Assembly: GCF_040545875.1 (NCBI RefSeq)
Contig: NZ_JBEPMR010000004.1
DNA from: Faecalicatena_A orotica
GTDB taxonomy: Bacteria > Bacillota > Clostridia > Lachnospirales > Lachnospiraceae
Reading direction: 5' to 3' (one strand)
DNA: 64,000 bases
Below the pieces are notes generated by a model. That model was given only the letters and a program-made list of their open reading frames with translations, was not told the DNA's origin and did no database searches. This document shows, piece by piece, positions 9,795-18,465 of this stretch (position 1 is the stretch's first letter; each line of letters begins with the position of its first letter). A program made the translations under genes and the position numbers.

Positions 9795-11329
9795 CGTTCC
9801 CTTAGTTTTTCCCTTCTTCTGAAACCACTGGGTGTATCCCCTGTCATTTTCTTAAACACCCTGCAGAAATAGCTGTGTTCCGAGTAGCCTGCCGCGCATC
9901 CGATTTCAGCAATTGACATATCGCTCTCCCTTAAGAGATTCATGGCATGCTCAATTCTTAACTTGTTCAGGTATTCATTGAATCCTTCTTTTGCCGTCTG
10001 GCTAAAATACGAGGACAGGTAGTGATAGCTAAGCCCGAACTGTTCTGCGATATCAGACAGGTCGAGGGGCTCCTGATAATGGGATGCCACATATTGCTTC
10101 ATTGCTATAATACGCCCGTCGTCTGCACTGCAGTTCTGTTCCAGAATCAGTTTCAGACCGGATATGATCTGATCCAGCGCCTCCTCAAAGCGATCCAGCC
10201 ACACAGCCTCATCCAACATTGCAAAATACTTTTCTTTCAGGCTGTCACTGTCTATTGAAAAATGATTCTCGAGTTCAATCAGATAATTATACAGAAGATT
10301 CCGCGCAAGATTCTTAAGCCTCTCCTCCTCCATCTGGCACTTCAGAAGATATCTCACATATTCCTCAAACATTTCCAGCGCTTCTCCATGATGCCGCTGG
10401 CTTAAAAGTCTCGTATAAGTCTCGAATTCAAATCTTCTGACAGCCCCGTCTTCCTGATAGCCCTTTGTGATAAGCAGATGCCTTTCCGGATAATAGAAGG
10501 CACGCGCCATCTCCTTTGTCACTTCCTGCCGGTAATGACGCCGCATCTCCTGCTTGTCGGTAAAGTTCAGGCTCAACACAAGGAATGCCCGGGGATAGGC
10601 ACGGCATATCCGCCCTGACACATCTTCTGCGTCTGTTATGACCGCCTGTTCATCCTTCCTGCGGTAATTGATAATGACACAGAGAATTCCTTCATTCAAA
10701 AATACCGGAAGTGTAACATAATCCTCTTTTTCTTTATAATATGATACCAGCATATTCTGTACAGAAGACATCTCCTCCTTGCGCCGTCCCGCCGCCTCTC
10801 TGACATTCAGCGCCAGCAGGCGGAAAAACGTATGTGGGAAACACTGTGAAAAAGTTACTTCATCAAGCTTTTCCTGAAAACCCAGCAGAAATTTCTCCGC
10901 CTGACCGGCAAACGGTACTTCCTTTCTGGAGTTCAGCTGAAAACCGGGGATCCGGTCAACCGCCTTATGCAGCGTATTCAGCAGAATTTCCGGGTTGAGG
11001 GTCGGTTTCAGGACATAGTCCGCTGCCCCGTTTAACAGGGTCGCTTTTACATATTCAAACTTATCGTAACTGCTTAATATGATAAGCTGTATGTCAGGGT
11101 AGCGTTTCCCCATAATATCTGAAAACTCAATCCCGTCAATAACAGGCATGACAATATCGGTAAGCACGATATGAGGTTTTCTTTCCTCCACCAAAAGGAG
11201 GCCCTCCTGACCGTTGGATGCCTCTCCAACGATCTGAAAGCCCTCTTTTTCCCATTCCAGCATATGCTTCATTCCCTGACGCATGATAAACTCGTCATCT
11301 ATGATCAGTACTCTGCAATAATCATCCAT
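9791..11329 (-). CDS. YesN-type response regulator with AraC output
   Basis: 512 residues. N-terminal receiver domain (about 1-125) with acidic residues IDDE near 10-13, the phospho-acceptor Asp in VLTDIVMP and Lys in VLKPT. A long linker follows, then a C-terminal AraC double helix-turn-helix (about 410-508) with LSYHYLSSYFSQ and AGYSEHSYFCRVFKKMTG. Such proteins activate sugar-uptake operons when phosphorylated by YesM. Coupled by ATGA overlap to the kinase. The target is most likely the operon it sits in. Confidence 0.9.
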   Translation of the reverse strand: MDDYCRVLIIDDEFIMRQGMKHMLEWEKEGFQIVGEASNGQEGLLLVEERKPHIVLTDIVMPVIDGIEFSDIMGKRYPDIQLIILSSYDKFEYVKATLLNGAADYVLKPTLNPEILLNTLHKAVDRIPGFQLNSRKEVPFAGQAEKFLLGFQEKLDEVTFSQCFPHTFFRLLALNVREAAGRRKEEMSSVQNMLVSYYKEKEDYVTLPVFLNEGILCVIINYRRKDEQAVITDAEDVSGRICRAYPRAFLVLSLNFTDKQEMRRHYRQEVTKEMARAFYYPERHLLITKGYQEDGAVRRFEFETYTRLLSQRHHGEALEMFEEYVRYLLKCQMEEERLKNLARNLLYNYLIELENHFSIDSDSLKEKYFAMLDEAVWLDRFEEALDQIISGLKLILEQNCSADDGRIIAMKQYVASHYQEPLDLSDIAEQFGLSYHYLSSYFSQTAKEGFNEYLNKLRIEHAMNLLRESDMSIAEIGCAAGYSEHSYFCRVFKKMTGDTPSGFRRREKLRER

Positions 11330-11369
11330 TTAAAATCACCGCCCGGTTTTTTGCGTAATCTATGGCCGT

Positions 11370-12209
11370 CTAGCCTTTCACAGACCCTGTCATGCCGGCA
11401 ACAAACTGTTTCTGCATTAAGAAGAAAATAAGCGCCGTCGGTATGGTAGCGATCACAACTGCTGTCATTATCATACCATAATCCGGTGTATATGAGGACC
11501 CCATTGCAGAAATTACAAGAGGAAGTGTTCTCTTTTCCGGTGACTGTAAGGCAATCAGGGGCCAGAGGTAATTATTCCAGCTTGTCATAAAAGTAACAAC
11601 AATGGCTGCTGCATAGCATGATTTGTTAGTCGGCATGAATATCCGGAAGAATATCCCAGCTTCTCCGAGACCGTCGATCCTTGCAGCCTCAATCAGCTCT
11701 TTCGGAAAACTCTGTGTATTCTGCCTGAAAAAGAAGATCAGGAATGCAGTGGCAATTGCGATGATGATGACTGCCATTGGTGTATTCAAAGCGATTACTT
11801 TCAAAGGTCCCATGCTGTTGAATTTACTAAACAGCCTGAATAACGGTACCATGAGTGCTGCGAACGGTATCATCATGGATAAAAGGATCAGGCTGAAGAC
11901 CCTTTCCCTCGCCCTGGATTTATAAATGACAAATGCATAGCCTGCCGCCGAAGAAACAACCATTGCCAGAATGGTCGTCACAACTGCGATCAGAAGTGAG
12001 TTTTTAAAGGCCGCGGTATACTGGAGGTCTGATGCAAGCAGCGTCTTCAGATTTTCAAAAAAATAGCCGCCGGGCATTAACGTCCCTTTTGTAACATCCA
12101 CAGACTGGTTGGTGGATGCGATGATCATCCAGAAAATAGGAAATACCGATACAATCGATGCAATCGTCAGAAACACATATTGTAAGACACGTAATACCTT
12201 TTTACTCAT
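11370..12209 (-). CDS. Carbohydrate ABC transporter permease, MalG type
   Basis: About 279 residues, six membrane segments, with the cytoplasmic EAA loop EAARIDGLGEAGIFFRIFMP (about 190) that contacts the ATPase. CUT1-family inner-membrane subunit. The ATG at 12209 is chosen because AGGTG lies six bases upstream; a GTG at 12218 falls inside that ribosome site. It overlaps the MalF-type gene by eight bases. The operon has no ATPase of its own, as is usual for CUT1 systems that share a MsmX/MsiK-type ATPase encoded elsewhere. Confidence 0.9.
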   Translation of the reverse strand: MSKKVLRVLQYVFLTIASIVSVFPIFWMIIASTNQSVDVTKGTLMPGGYFFENLKTLLASDLQYTAAFKNSLLIAVVTTILAMVVSSAAGYAFVIYKSRARERVFSLILLSMMIPFAALMVPLFRLFSKFNSMGPLKVIALNTPMAVIIIAIATAFLIFFFRQNTQSFPKELIEAARIDGLGEAGIFFRIFMPTNKSCYAAAIVVTFMTSWNNYLWPLIALQSPEKRTLPLVISAMGSSYTPDYGMIMTAVVIATIPTALIFFLMQKQFVAGMTGSVKG

Positions 12210-13095
12210 TCTTATCACCTACTTTCAGCTGAATAAAAGACAGTACCATGATCATGATTACGATGACATAGGAAACTGCTGCCGCGTATCCGAAATCCGG
12301 CGAGTACTTAAACAGGATATTATAAATATACTGCGAGATCGTAATTGTCGCATTGGCCGGTCCGCCCTGTGTGATGTTCATCGGCTCATCAAACAGCTGC
12401 AGTGTACCGATCGTGGAGTTGATCGTCGTAAAAAGGATGATCGGTTTAAGCATAGGTAGTGTGATACTCTTAAATTTCTGTAAAGCCCCGGCGCCGTCGA
12501 TCTCCGCCGCCTCATAAATAGAATCATCGATTCCCTGCAGGCCGGAGAGGTAGAATACCATATTGTAACCGGTCCACCGCCACGTAATTGCAAGTATGAT
12601 CAGAATCTTGGCCCACACCGGGTCCGTGATCCAGGAAATCGGCTCCGCGATCACATGCAGATTCATCAGGAGTACATTTACAAAGCCGTCTGTCGCAAAC
12701 AGGCTCTTGAAAATAATCGAATATGCAACCAGTGAAGTCACGCAGGGCAGAAAGATCGCTGTTCTGAACAGGCCTTTAAACTTCAGCCGCTTACTGTTCA
12801 GCATAGATGAAATCGCCAGTGCCAAAAGGATCATGATCGGCACCTGCACGACCAGATAAATCAGTGTGTTAAACAGCGCTTTTCTGAATGTGGTGTCCGT
12901 AAGCAGCCTCTTATAGTTTTTAATACCTGCAAAGGCCAGTTTATTTCCTGTACCTGTCTCAAATGAAGTGATAAATGCCTGTATCATCGGGTAGAATACA
13001 AATGCAACTATTAATATGATGCTGGGGATGATAAACACCCACGCCCTCCGGTTGAGCCGGGGGCTCATTTCTTTCTTAACGACTGGTCCCGCCAC
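12202..13095 (-). CDS. Carbohydrate ABC transporter permease, MalF type
   Basis: About 297 residues with six membrane segments and the EAA loop EAAEIDGAGALQKFKSITLP. CUT1 permease partner of the MalG-type protein. The start is set at the GTG at 13095, with GAGGG six bases upstream. A longer reading from GTG 13134 would begin inside a strong hairpin (13121-13155) and lacks a ribosome site. Lies between the binding-protein gene and the second permease. Confidence 0.88.
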   Translation of the reverse strand: MAGPVVKKEMSPRLNRRAWVFIIPSIILIVAFVFYPMIQAFITSFETGTGNKLAFAGIKNYKRLLTDTTFRKALFNTLIYLVVQVPIMILLALAISSMLNSKRLKFKGLFRTAIFLPCVTSLVAYSIIFKSLFATDGFVNVLLMNLHVIAEPISWITDPVWAKILIILAITWRWTGYNMVFYLSGLQGIDDSIYEAAEIDGAGALQKFKSITLPMLKPIILFTTINSTIGTLQLFDEPMNITQGGPANATITISQYIYNILFKYSPDFGYAAAVSYVIVIMIMVLSFIQLKVGDKNE

Positions 13096-13120
13096 GTCTT
13101 TCCCTCGCTTTCTTACATGA

Positions 13121-13155
13121 CAGCAGCCATTCACCCTAAAAGTAAATGGCTGCTG
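13121..13155 (-). other. Intercistronic hairpin between binding protein and permeases
   Basis: Perfect 11-bp stem CAGCAGCCATT / AATGGCTGCTG (13121-13131, 13145-13155) just after the binding-protein stop, without a U tract. Such hairpins typically protect the upstream mRNA and raise binding-protein yield over permease yield. Confidence 0.6.
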
Positions 13156-13175
13156 TTGTTATTAGGATGATGCCA

Positions 13176-14486
13176 TTATTGAGCTACTGCTGCTTCAACC
13201 TGTGTCTGGTAATCTGCAAGTGTTTTATCCATATCAGCCCCGCCCATAATTGCCTGCACAGCCTCTGTCATCATATCTTCTATTGCATATGTATCTTCTC
13301 CGTAATTTACAGACGGAACTTCATTTGTCCACTCTGCAAAGTCACCGAATATCTCCTGTCCGCCATAAAAATCTACACCCTTGCTGTAATTTTCAGCCTC
13401 ACTTGATGCCTTCAGCGTACTTACAAGGTTGATATCCACTGCAAGCTGATTCATCAGGTCGATATTGGATGCAAATGTTTCTTTCAGAAATTCTTTTGCG
13501 GTATCTTCATGTCCAACATTTTTCAGGACATACCAGCCGGCGCCGCCGATAGAGGAAGCATTGACGGAATCTGCATTTTCAGCCATTTTCGGGAATGCAG
13601 CGACTGCCCATTTACCGCTCTGGTCCTCTGCTTTCATCACAGATGGTGATATCCAGCAGCCTGTCGGCACGGAAGCAACTTCTCCATTGTTAAATGCTCC
13701 TACGAACTGGTCCCAGTCAGATGTTGTCTTTGTAATCCCTGCGTCAACCAGATTTTTGTAAGTCGTGATTGCATCTTTCAGTGCCTGATTGTCAGCGATA
13801 TCTACCTTACCGTCTGCATCCGTATACCATGCGCCTGCACTCTGGAGCATCATACGGATCTGTCCCAGGTCACTCGGATCCAGTGTCAGCATGGCTTTCC
13901 CGGTTTTTTCTTTCACTGCTTTTCCAATCTCAATATATTTATCCCATGTCAGGCCATTCATATCGTCCTGTGTGTATCCCGCCTCTTCGATCAGGTCCGT
14001 GCGGTAAAACATAGCCGCCACCCCACTGTCAAACGGGACTCCATACATCTTTCCGTCAATCTGGTTTACCCCTGTCTTGTACTCCGCAAAATCGCCGGCA
14101 GACGCTATATCAGATAAGTCTGAAAAATCGTCCTGGTATGCATTCAGATATCCCTGAATCCTGTAATCCTCGATCAGAACGATATCCGGCAGGCCGTCAT
14201 AGGAGCCTGATGAAAGACTTGTGTTCAGCTTTGCTACAATATCATCCTGAGCCATAGTCACCACTTCTACATCCACATCAGGATTCTTTGCGGCATATAT
14301 TTCCTTTGCCTCGTTTGCGGCCTTGATATTAAAGGACTCATCCCATGCCCAGATTGTAAGCTTATCCTCGCTCTTGGCCGATGTATCCTTAGAGTCCGCC
14401 TCTTTGCTGTCTGATCCTGAACAGGCCATAAGCCCGATCGTCATGGCTCCTGCCAGCAGGATTGCCAGTACCTTCTTCATTTTCAT
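13176..14486 (-). CDS. Sugar-binding lipoprotein of ABC transporter (CUT1)
   Basis: 436 residues. Lipoprotein signal MKMKKVLAILLAGAMTIGLM with Cys22 in the lipobox LMAC, an acidic linker, then an SBP_bac_1-type fold (WAWDESFN; DIVLIEDYRI; GVAAMFYRTDLIEEAGY). It captures an oligosaccharide or sugar outside the membrane for the two permeases downstream. First gene of the operon; ribosome site GGAGG eight bases before the ATG. The leader contains a small inverted repeat AATACGC/GCGTATT (14511-14528). The sugar is unknown. Confidence 0.9.
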   Translation of the reverse strand: MKMKKVLAILLAGAMTIGLMACSGSDSKEADSKDTSAKSEDKLTIWAWDESFNIKAANEAKEIYAAKNPDVDVEVVTMAQDDIVAKLNTSLSSGSYDGLPDIVLIEDYRIQGYLNAYQDDFSDLSDIASAGDFAEYKTGVNQIDGKMYGVPFDSGVAAMFYRTDLIEEAGYTQDDMNGLTWDKYIEIGKAVKEKTGKAMLTLDPSDLGQIRMMLQSAGAWYTDADGKVDIADNQALKDAITTYKNLVDAGITKTTSDWDQFVGAFNNGEVASVPTGCWISPSVMKAEDQSGKWAVAAFPKMAENADSVNASSIGGAGWYVLKNVGHEDTAKEFLKETFASNIDLMNQLAVDINLVSTLKASSEAENYSKGVDFYGGQEIFGDFAEWTNEVPSVNYGEDTYAIEDMMTEAVQAIMGGADMDKTLADYQTQVEAAVAQ

Positions 14487-14510
14487 TACAACATCCTCCT
14501 TTTCTCTTCC

Positions 14511-14528
14511 AATACGCCTCTGCGTATT
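14511..14528 (-). promoter_or_regulatory. Inverted repeat in the leader of the sugar operon
   Basis: AATACGC-CTCT-GCGTATT, perfect seven-base arms, 25 bases before the binding-protein start. It may be an operator or an RNA hairpin. A TATAAA box lies just upstream (about 14536-14541), with no good -35, as expected for an activator-dependent promoter. Confidence 0.4.
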
Positions 14529-14692
14529 TCATGTTTATACTTTACCATCAGGGCATAGAAAACTCATAGGAATATCTTTTTCTAAATTTTACAATATTTA
14601 TGGAATTAACTGGTGATAAAAGTTAAGAATTGAAGATTTTTTCTGAATTTGGACTTTTTTAAGATTTTACATCTTGTTCCGGTTAAATCAAA

Positions 14693-14738
14693 TAAGCATA
14701 TTCAAAAAACCTGCAGTCAGGTTACCTGAATATGCTTA
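14693..14738 (-). terminator. Nested terminator of the HU/rqcP-like unit
   Basis: Outer arms TAAGCATATTCA / TGAATATGCTTA (12 bp). Inside, read on the minus strand, AACCTG-ACTG-CAGGTT is followed at once by a T run. This is a good intrinsic terminator for the gene ending at 14770. Confidence 0.7.
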
Positions 14739-14769
14739 CGTTCATAGAAATATTCGTATACATAAAGTT

Positions 14770-15009
14770 TTATAAATATCTGAAGAGTTCTTTCGCCTCT
14801 TCTTTTTTCGTTGTGTCCTGAATATCCAGCACCTCTGCCTTAACAGTCTTTGTTCCAAACTGGATTTCAATAATATCCCCCGGCTTCACTTTCACGGACG
14901 CCTTTGCCACGGTTCCGTTGACAAGCACTCTCCCTGCATCACACGCTTCATTCGCAACACTGCGTCTCTTGATAAGCCGTGAAACTTTTAAAAACTTATC
15001 TAACCTCAT
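14770..15009 (-). CDS. rqcP: S4-domain RNA-binding protein, RqcP (YabO)-like
   Basis: 79 residues, almost entirely an S4 RNA-binding domain (MRLDKFLKVSRLIKRRSVANEACDAG..., about 1-60). Length and position directly after the HU gene match YabO/RqcP, which binds the 50S-tRNA interface and drives Ala-tailing in ribosome quality control with RqcH. The alternative would be an Hsp15-like S4 protein, but that family is longer. Separated from the HU gene by a terminator-like hairpin, so expression is probably partial read-through. Confidence 0.85.
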   Translation of the reverse strand: MRLDKFLKVSRLIKRRSVANEACDAGRVLVNGTVAKASVKVKPGDIIEIQFGTKTVKAEVLDIQDTTKKEEAKELFRYL

Positions 15010-15029
15010 ACTTTATCCTTCCATTAATA

Positions 15030-15064
15030 AAAGCACTTATAATGCATACATTACAAGTGCTTTT
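15030..15064 (-). terminator. Internal terminator between HU and rqcP-like genes
   Basis: AGCACTTATAAT / ATTACAAGTGCT (one mismatch) with a T run on either strand. It should limit read-through from the strong HU promoter into the S4 gene. Confidence 0.65.
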
Positions 15065-15096
15065 TCATGTGTTTTATCTTATTGATTCAATAGCAA

Positions 15097-15372
15097 TTAA
15101 GCGTTAACAGCGTCTTTTAAAGCTTTTCCAGCTTTGAATTTCGGTGCCTTGCATGCATCAATCTTCATTGTCTTGCCTGTCTGAGGATTTCTTCCTTCTC
15201 TTGCTGCTCTTTCGCTTACTTCGAATGTACCAAATCCTACTAACTGTACTTTATCGCCTTTTTTTAACTGCTCGGATACCACGTCGATAAAAGCCTTTAA
15301 TGCTTTTTCAGAGTCTTTCTTAGAAATTTCTGCACTTTCTGCAATAGCTGCTACTAATTCTGTTTTGTTCAT
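15097..15372 (-). CDS. hup: HU family DNA-binding protein
   Basis: 91 residues, the standard HU length: MNKTELVAAIAE at the N-terminus, the GFGTFEV turn and the beta-arm signature GRNPQTGKTMKI. It forms dimers that bend and compact DNA. The ATG at 15372 is chosen because GAGGAGGA lies eight bases upstream and because it gives the canonical N-terminus; an in-frame extension upstream has no support. A strong promoter lies about 100 bases upstream. Confidence 0.95.
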   Translation of the reverse strand: MNKTELVAAIAESAEISKKDSEKALKAFIDVVSEQLKKGDKVQLVGFGTFEVSERAAREGRNPQTGKTMKIDACKAPKFKAGKALKDAVNA

Positions 15373-15470
15373 GGATAAATTCCTCCTCTTTATTGTACTA
15401 GAATATAATATTCTACAGTTTAGCAAAGGCTTTCATGTACTGGCGTTCACATGTTTTGCCCTTATGTACT

Positions 15471-15499
15471 GTTATAACTGTTTCATATATTTTTGTCAA
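15471..15499 (-). promoter_or_regulatory. Strong promoter of hup
   Basis: TTGACA (15494-15499), 17-base spacer, TATAAC (15471-15476). It leaves a leader of about 90 bases. Confidence 0.75.
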
Positions 15500-15552
15500 G
15501 GATTTTTCCCGTATTTGCGCGCTTTTAGGCACTTTTTTAGGGTTTTTTAAGA

Positions 15553-15582
15553 TTTTCCAGCCAGGGTGCTCCGGCTGGAAAA
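15553..15582 (-). terminator. Hairpin after phosphoglucomutase
   Basis: Perfect 10-bp stem TTTTCCAGCC / GGCTGGAAAA between pgcA and the hup promoter. U tract is weak; probable terminator. Confidence 0.5.
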
Positions 15583-15601
15583 TTATTCCTGACACGATAT
15601 G

Positions 15602-17332
15602 TTACATCATCTTATCAATCATGGCAAGAACTTCTTTGCCCATCTGTTCTGATTTGGCATCTGCATCTTCCAGAGAAGTGCCTTTTACGCCATAGTAGAA
15701 CTTCACTTTCGGTTCTGTTCCGGATGGTCTTACGCATAACCATGCATCGTCTGTCAAATCGTAATAAAGAACATTGGAATTCGGAAGTCCGGTTCCAGTT
15801 ACTTCACCTGTCTCCATGTCTTTGATTGTGTCAGCCTTGTAATCTCTTGCCTTTAATACTTTATATCCTGCAATCTCCATCGGTGGATTCTTGCGCAGTG
15901 TCTCCAGGATCTCCTGAATCTTAGCCAGTCCCTCGATACCCTTCAGCGTAATCGCCTGAATATCGTCTTTGTAATATCCATAACGGTCATACAGTGCAAT
16001 CATGGCATCCCACAGGTTCATTCCCAGTGTCTTATAATAAGCTGCCGCCTCACAGAGTGCCATTGTAGCAACGATAGCATCCTTGTCCCTTGCATGGGTA
16101 CCGATCAGGCAGCCATAGCTTTCTTCGAATCCGAATAAATATTCACCCTTACCGCTTGTCTCAAATCCGAGTATCTGCTGTCCGATAAACTTAAATCCGG
16201 TAAGGACCTCGATCAGTCCTGCATCATAATACTTTGCGATCGCGTCTGCCATATTGGAAGTTACGATTGTCTTGATCAGATATCCGTCTTCCGGCAGGCC
16301 TTTCAGCTCTTTTCTCTCTCCGATCTCATAGTCAGCAAGCAGGCAGCCTGACATATTCCCTGTCAGATCATGGTAAACGCCATCCTTGTCCTTCACGCGG
16401 ACGCCGAGCCGGTCAGCATCCGGGTCGGTAGCCAGCACGATGTCTGCATCTACTTCTTTTGCCAGCTTCAGTCCCAGCTCAAATGCTTCAGCAGCCTCTG
16501 GATTCGGATAGGATACAGTCGGGAACTCTCCATCCGGCAGTTCCTGTTCTTTTACTACATAAACATTTTCAAACCCAAGCTCTTTTAAGATGCGGCGGGC
16601 CGGGATATTACCGGTGCCGTGCAGCGGGCTGTACACAATCTTCAGGTCCTTGCCCACAGCGTCGATGGCATCCTGATGGAGAACCTGCTTTTTAAGCTCT
16701 GCTATGTAGGCATCATCAACATCTGCACCAATGACTTCATACAGTCCGGCAGCCTTTGCTTCCTCCAGGCTCATGGTCTTCATCGTGGTATAGTCTTCCA
16801 CTGCCTTTACCTCATCCATGATTCCTTTGTCATGAGGTGGTGTGATCTGTGCGCCGTCTTCCCAATACACTTTGTATCCGTTATATTCCGGCGGGTTATG
16901 GCTGGCTGTGATATTGATTCCTGCGATGCATCCTAACTTCCTCACTGCATAGGACAGCTCCGGTGTAGGGCGCAGGGACTCGAATACATAGGATTTAATC
17001 CCGTTCGCAGCCAGACATAATGCCGCTTCGTCTGCAAATTCAGGTGACATGCGGCGTGAATCGTATGCGATTGCAACGCCTTTTCCCGCATTGCCACTTT
17101 TCATAATATAATTCGCCAGACCCTGTGTTGCCTTTCTGACGGTATAAATATTCATACGGTTGGTTCCTGCCCCGATAATTCCACGAAGCCCTGCCGTACC
17201 AAACTCCAGATCTGTGTAAAAACGCTCTTTAATCTCGTTATCATCCTCTGCAATGCTTCTCAGTTCTGCCTTTGTGTCCTCATCAAAATATGGGTTGGCT
17301 AACCATTCCTCGTATCTCTCTTTGTAATCCAT
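15602..17332 (-). CDS. pgcA: Phosphoglucomutase (alpha-D-phosphohexomutase family)
   Basis: 576 residues, full length. It interconverts glucose 1- and 6-phosphate. Visible motifs are the catalytic phosphoserine loop TASHNPPEYNGYK (Ser144), the metal loop DPDADRLG (Asp303, 305, 307), the sugar loop GFEESYGCL and the phosphate loop RPSGTEPKVKFYYG near the C-terminus. All essential residues are present. The length and the TASHNP motif fit PgcA/YhxB rather than GlmM. It stands alone between hup and the cotS-like gene. Confidence 0.93.
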   Translation of the reverse strand: MDYKERYEEWLANPYFDEDTKAELRSIAEDDNEIKERFYTDLEFGTAGLRGIIGAGTNRMNIYTVRKATQGLANYIMKSGNAGKGVAIAYDSRRMSPEFADEAALCLAANGIKSYVFESLRPTPELSYAVRKLGCIAGINITASHNPPEYNGYKVYWEDGAQITPPHDKGIMDEVKAVEDYTTMKTMSLEEAKAAGLYEVIGADVDDAYIAELKKQVLHQDAIDAVGKDLKIVYSPLHGTGNIPARRILKELGFENVYVVKEQELPDGEFPTVSYPNPEAAEAFELGLKLAKEVDADIVLATDPDADRLGVRVKDKDGVYHDLTGNMSGCLLADYEIGERKELKGLPEDGYLIKTIVTSNMADAIAKYYDAGLIEVLTGFKFIGQQILGFETSGKGEYLFGFEESYGCLIGTHARDKDAIVATMALCEAAAYYKTLGMNLWDAMIALYDRYGYYKDDIQAITLKGIEGLAKIQEILETLRKNPPMEIAGYKVLKARDYKADTIKDMETGEVTGTGLPNSNVLYYDLTDDAWLCVRPSGTEPKVKFYYGVKGTSLEDADAKSEQMGKEVLAMIDKMM

Positions 17333-17380
17333 ACTGGTACCTCCTGCCTTAATTGTATGTTCCTATTATACAACAGGCAG

Positions 17381-18403
17381 TTATAAATTAAAAGTAAATA
17401 TATTCTCTAAAAATCGCAGTTTTTCTTCCGTCTGCGTAATTGCTGTCTGGAGTTTCTCTACATTTTTCTCGGGGATCCACGCTTTGTTCGAGTGGTAATA
17501 GGTATTTGCCGTTTTCCAGAACTTTTCCGGATAGGCAAGGCTCAGTGCCATATACTCCAGTTCCCGCGTATCCAGCGGACGTATCTCCTGATAGGCCGAA
17601 AGCATGGACTGCCCCAGGTTCTCGTTCCACTGGTGTTTTTCCATCACTTTCCGCAAAAAATAATACAGGTCCTGGACCTGAACGTCCACCCGGAAGTGTT
17701 CGAAATTTGTCGTCGCAATCCCGCCCGGGGTAAACAGCACGTTGTGATAGTTGTAGTCCCCGTGCACCAGTCTTAGTTCTTCGATGCTTTCCTGATACAG
17801 GCTGTCATATCTGGAATTCTCCAGCCTCTTGATCACCTGCTCTGCAAGTGAATACATCTGGTCAAAATATTCCAGAAACAGAAACTCAAATGCGCCTTTC
17901 GAAACTTTATTTCTAATAAAAGCACGCACTTTTTTCAATTCCCGGTTATGTCTGAGAAACTCATCCTTCAAATGCCGTCCTGTAGGCGGACGTATGACCG
18001 CATCCTCATCTATTGGGTCCATATCTCCGACAATCTGGCTCCACTGCATTTTCTGATGAAGCTGTGCCAGATTTCTCGCAGCCTGAAGCACTTCATATTC
18101 CCGTTTCACATCACATTCTCTGCCAGAAAACCATTTTTTCAGCATGTATCTGGACCCGTCTCTCGATACACTGACCAAATCCCCTTCTTTGTTATAGACC
18201 GGAGTATCAACATTTGGATAACCTGCCGCTTCCAGATTCTTAAGGACAATATACAATAAAGGGACACGCCTGTCTGAAACATCAGCTTCCTTCAACAGCA
18301 TCGTGCCCTCTTTTGTGTCGCAAAAAAACGCACCCCTTATTTTGCGGGTGCCTTTCACTTCTATATCATATTGTTCTAAGACTTCTAATTCATAATCTCT
18401 CAT
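17381..18403 (-). CDS. CotS-family spore coat protein (kinase-like fold)
   Basis: 340 residues with an aminoglycoside-phosphotransferase/choline-kinase-like fold. The catalytic-loop equivalent is LVHGDYNYHNVLFT (about 213-226). Other family-like segments are MLKKWFSGRECDVK and LHQKMQW. Members of the CotS/YutH group are laid down in the spore coat of Bacillus and Clostridia; whether they phosphorylate anything is not settled. Its presence suggests the organism sporulates. No signal peptide. Confidence 0.85.
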   Translation of the reverse strand: MRDYELEVLEQYDIEVKGTRKIRGAFFCDTKEGTMLLKEADVSDRRVPLLYIVLKNLEAAGYPNVDTPVYNKEGDLVSVSRDGSRYMLKKWFSGRECDVKREYEVLQAARNLAQLHQKMQWSQIVGDMDPIDEDAVIRPPTGRHLKDEFLRHNRELKKVRAFIRNKVSKGAFEFLFLEYFDQMYSLAEQVIKRLENSRYDSLYQESIEELRLVHGDYNYHNVLFTPGGIATTNFEHFRVDVQVQDLYYFLRKVMEKHQWNENLGQSMLSAYQEIRPLDTRELEYMALSLAYPEKFWKTANTYYHSNKAWIPEKNVEKLQTAITQTEEKLRFLENIFTFNL

Positions 18404-18465
18404 GGCTGCCCCCTGTTTCTACGATTTAACTCTTTCTAATCTATGAAAGGGACAGCCTGAGTATG

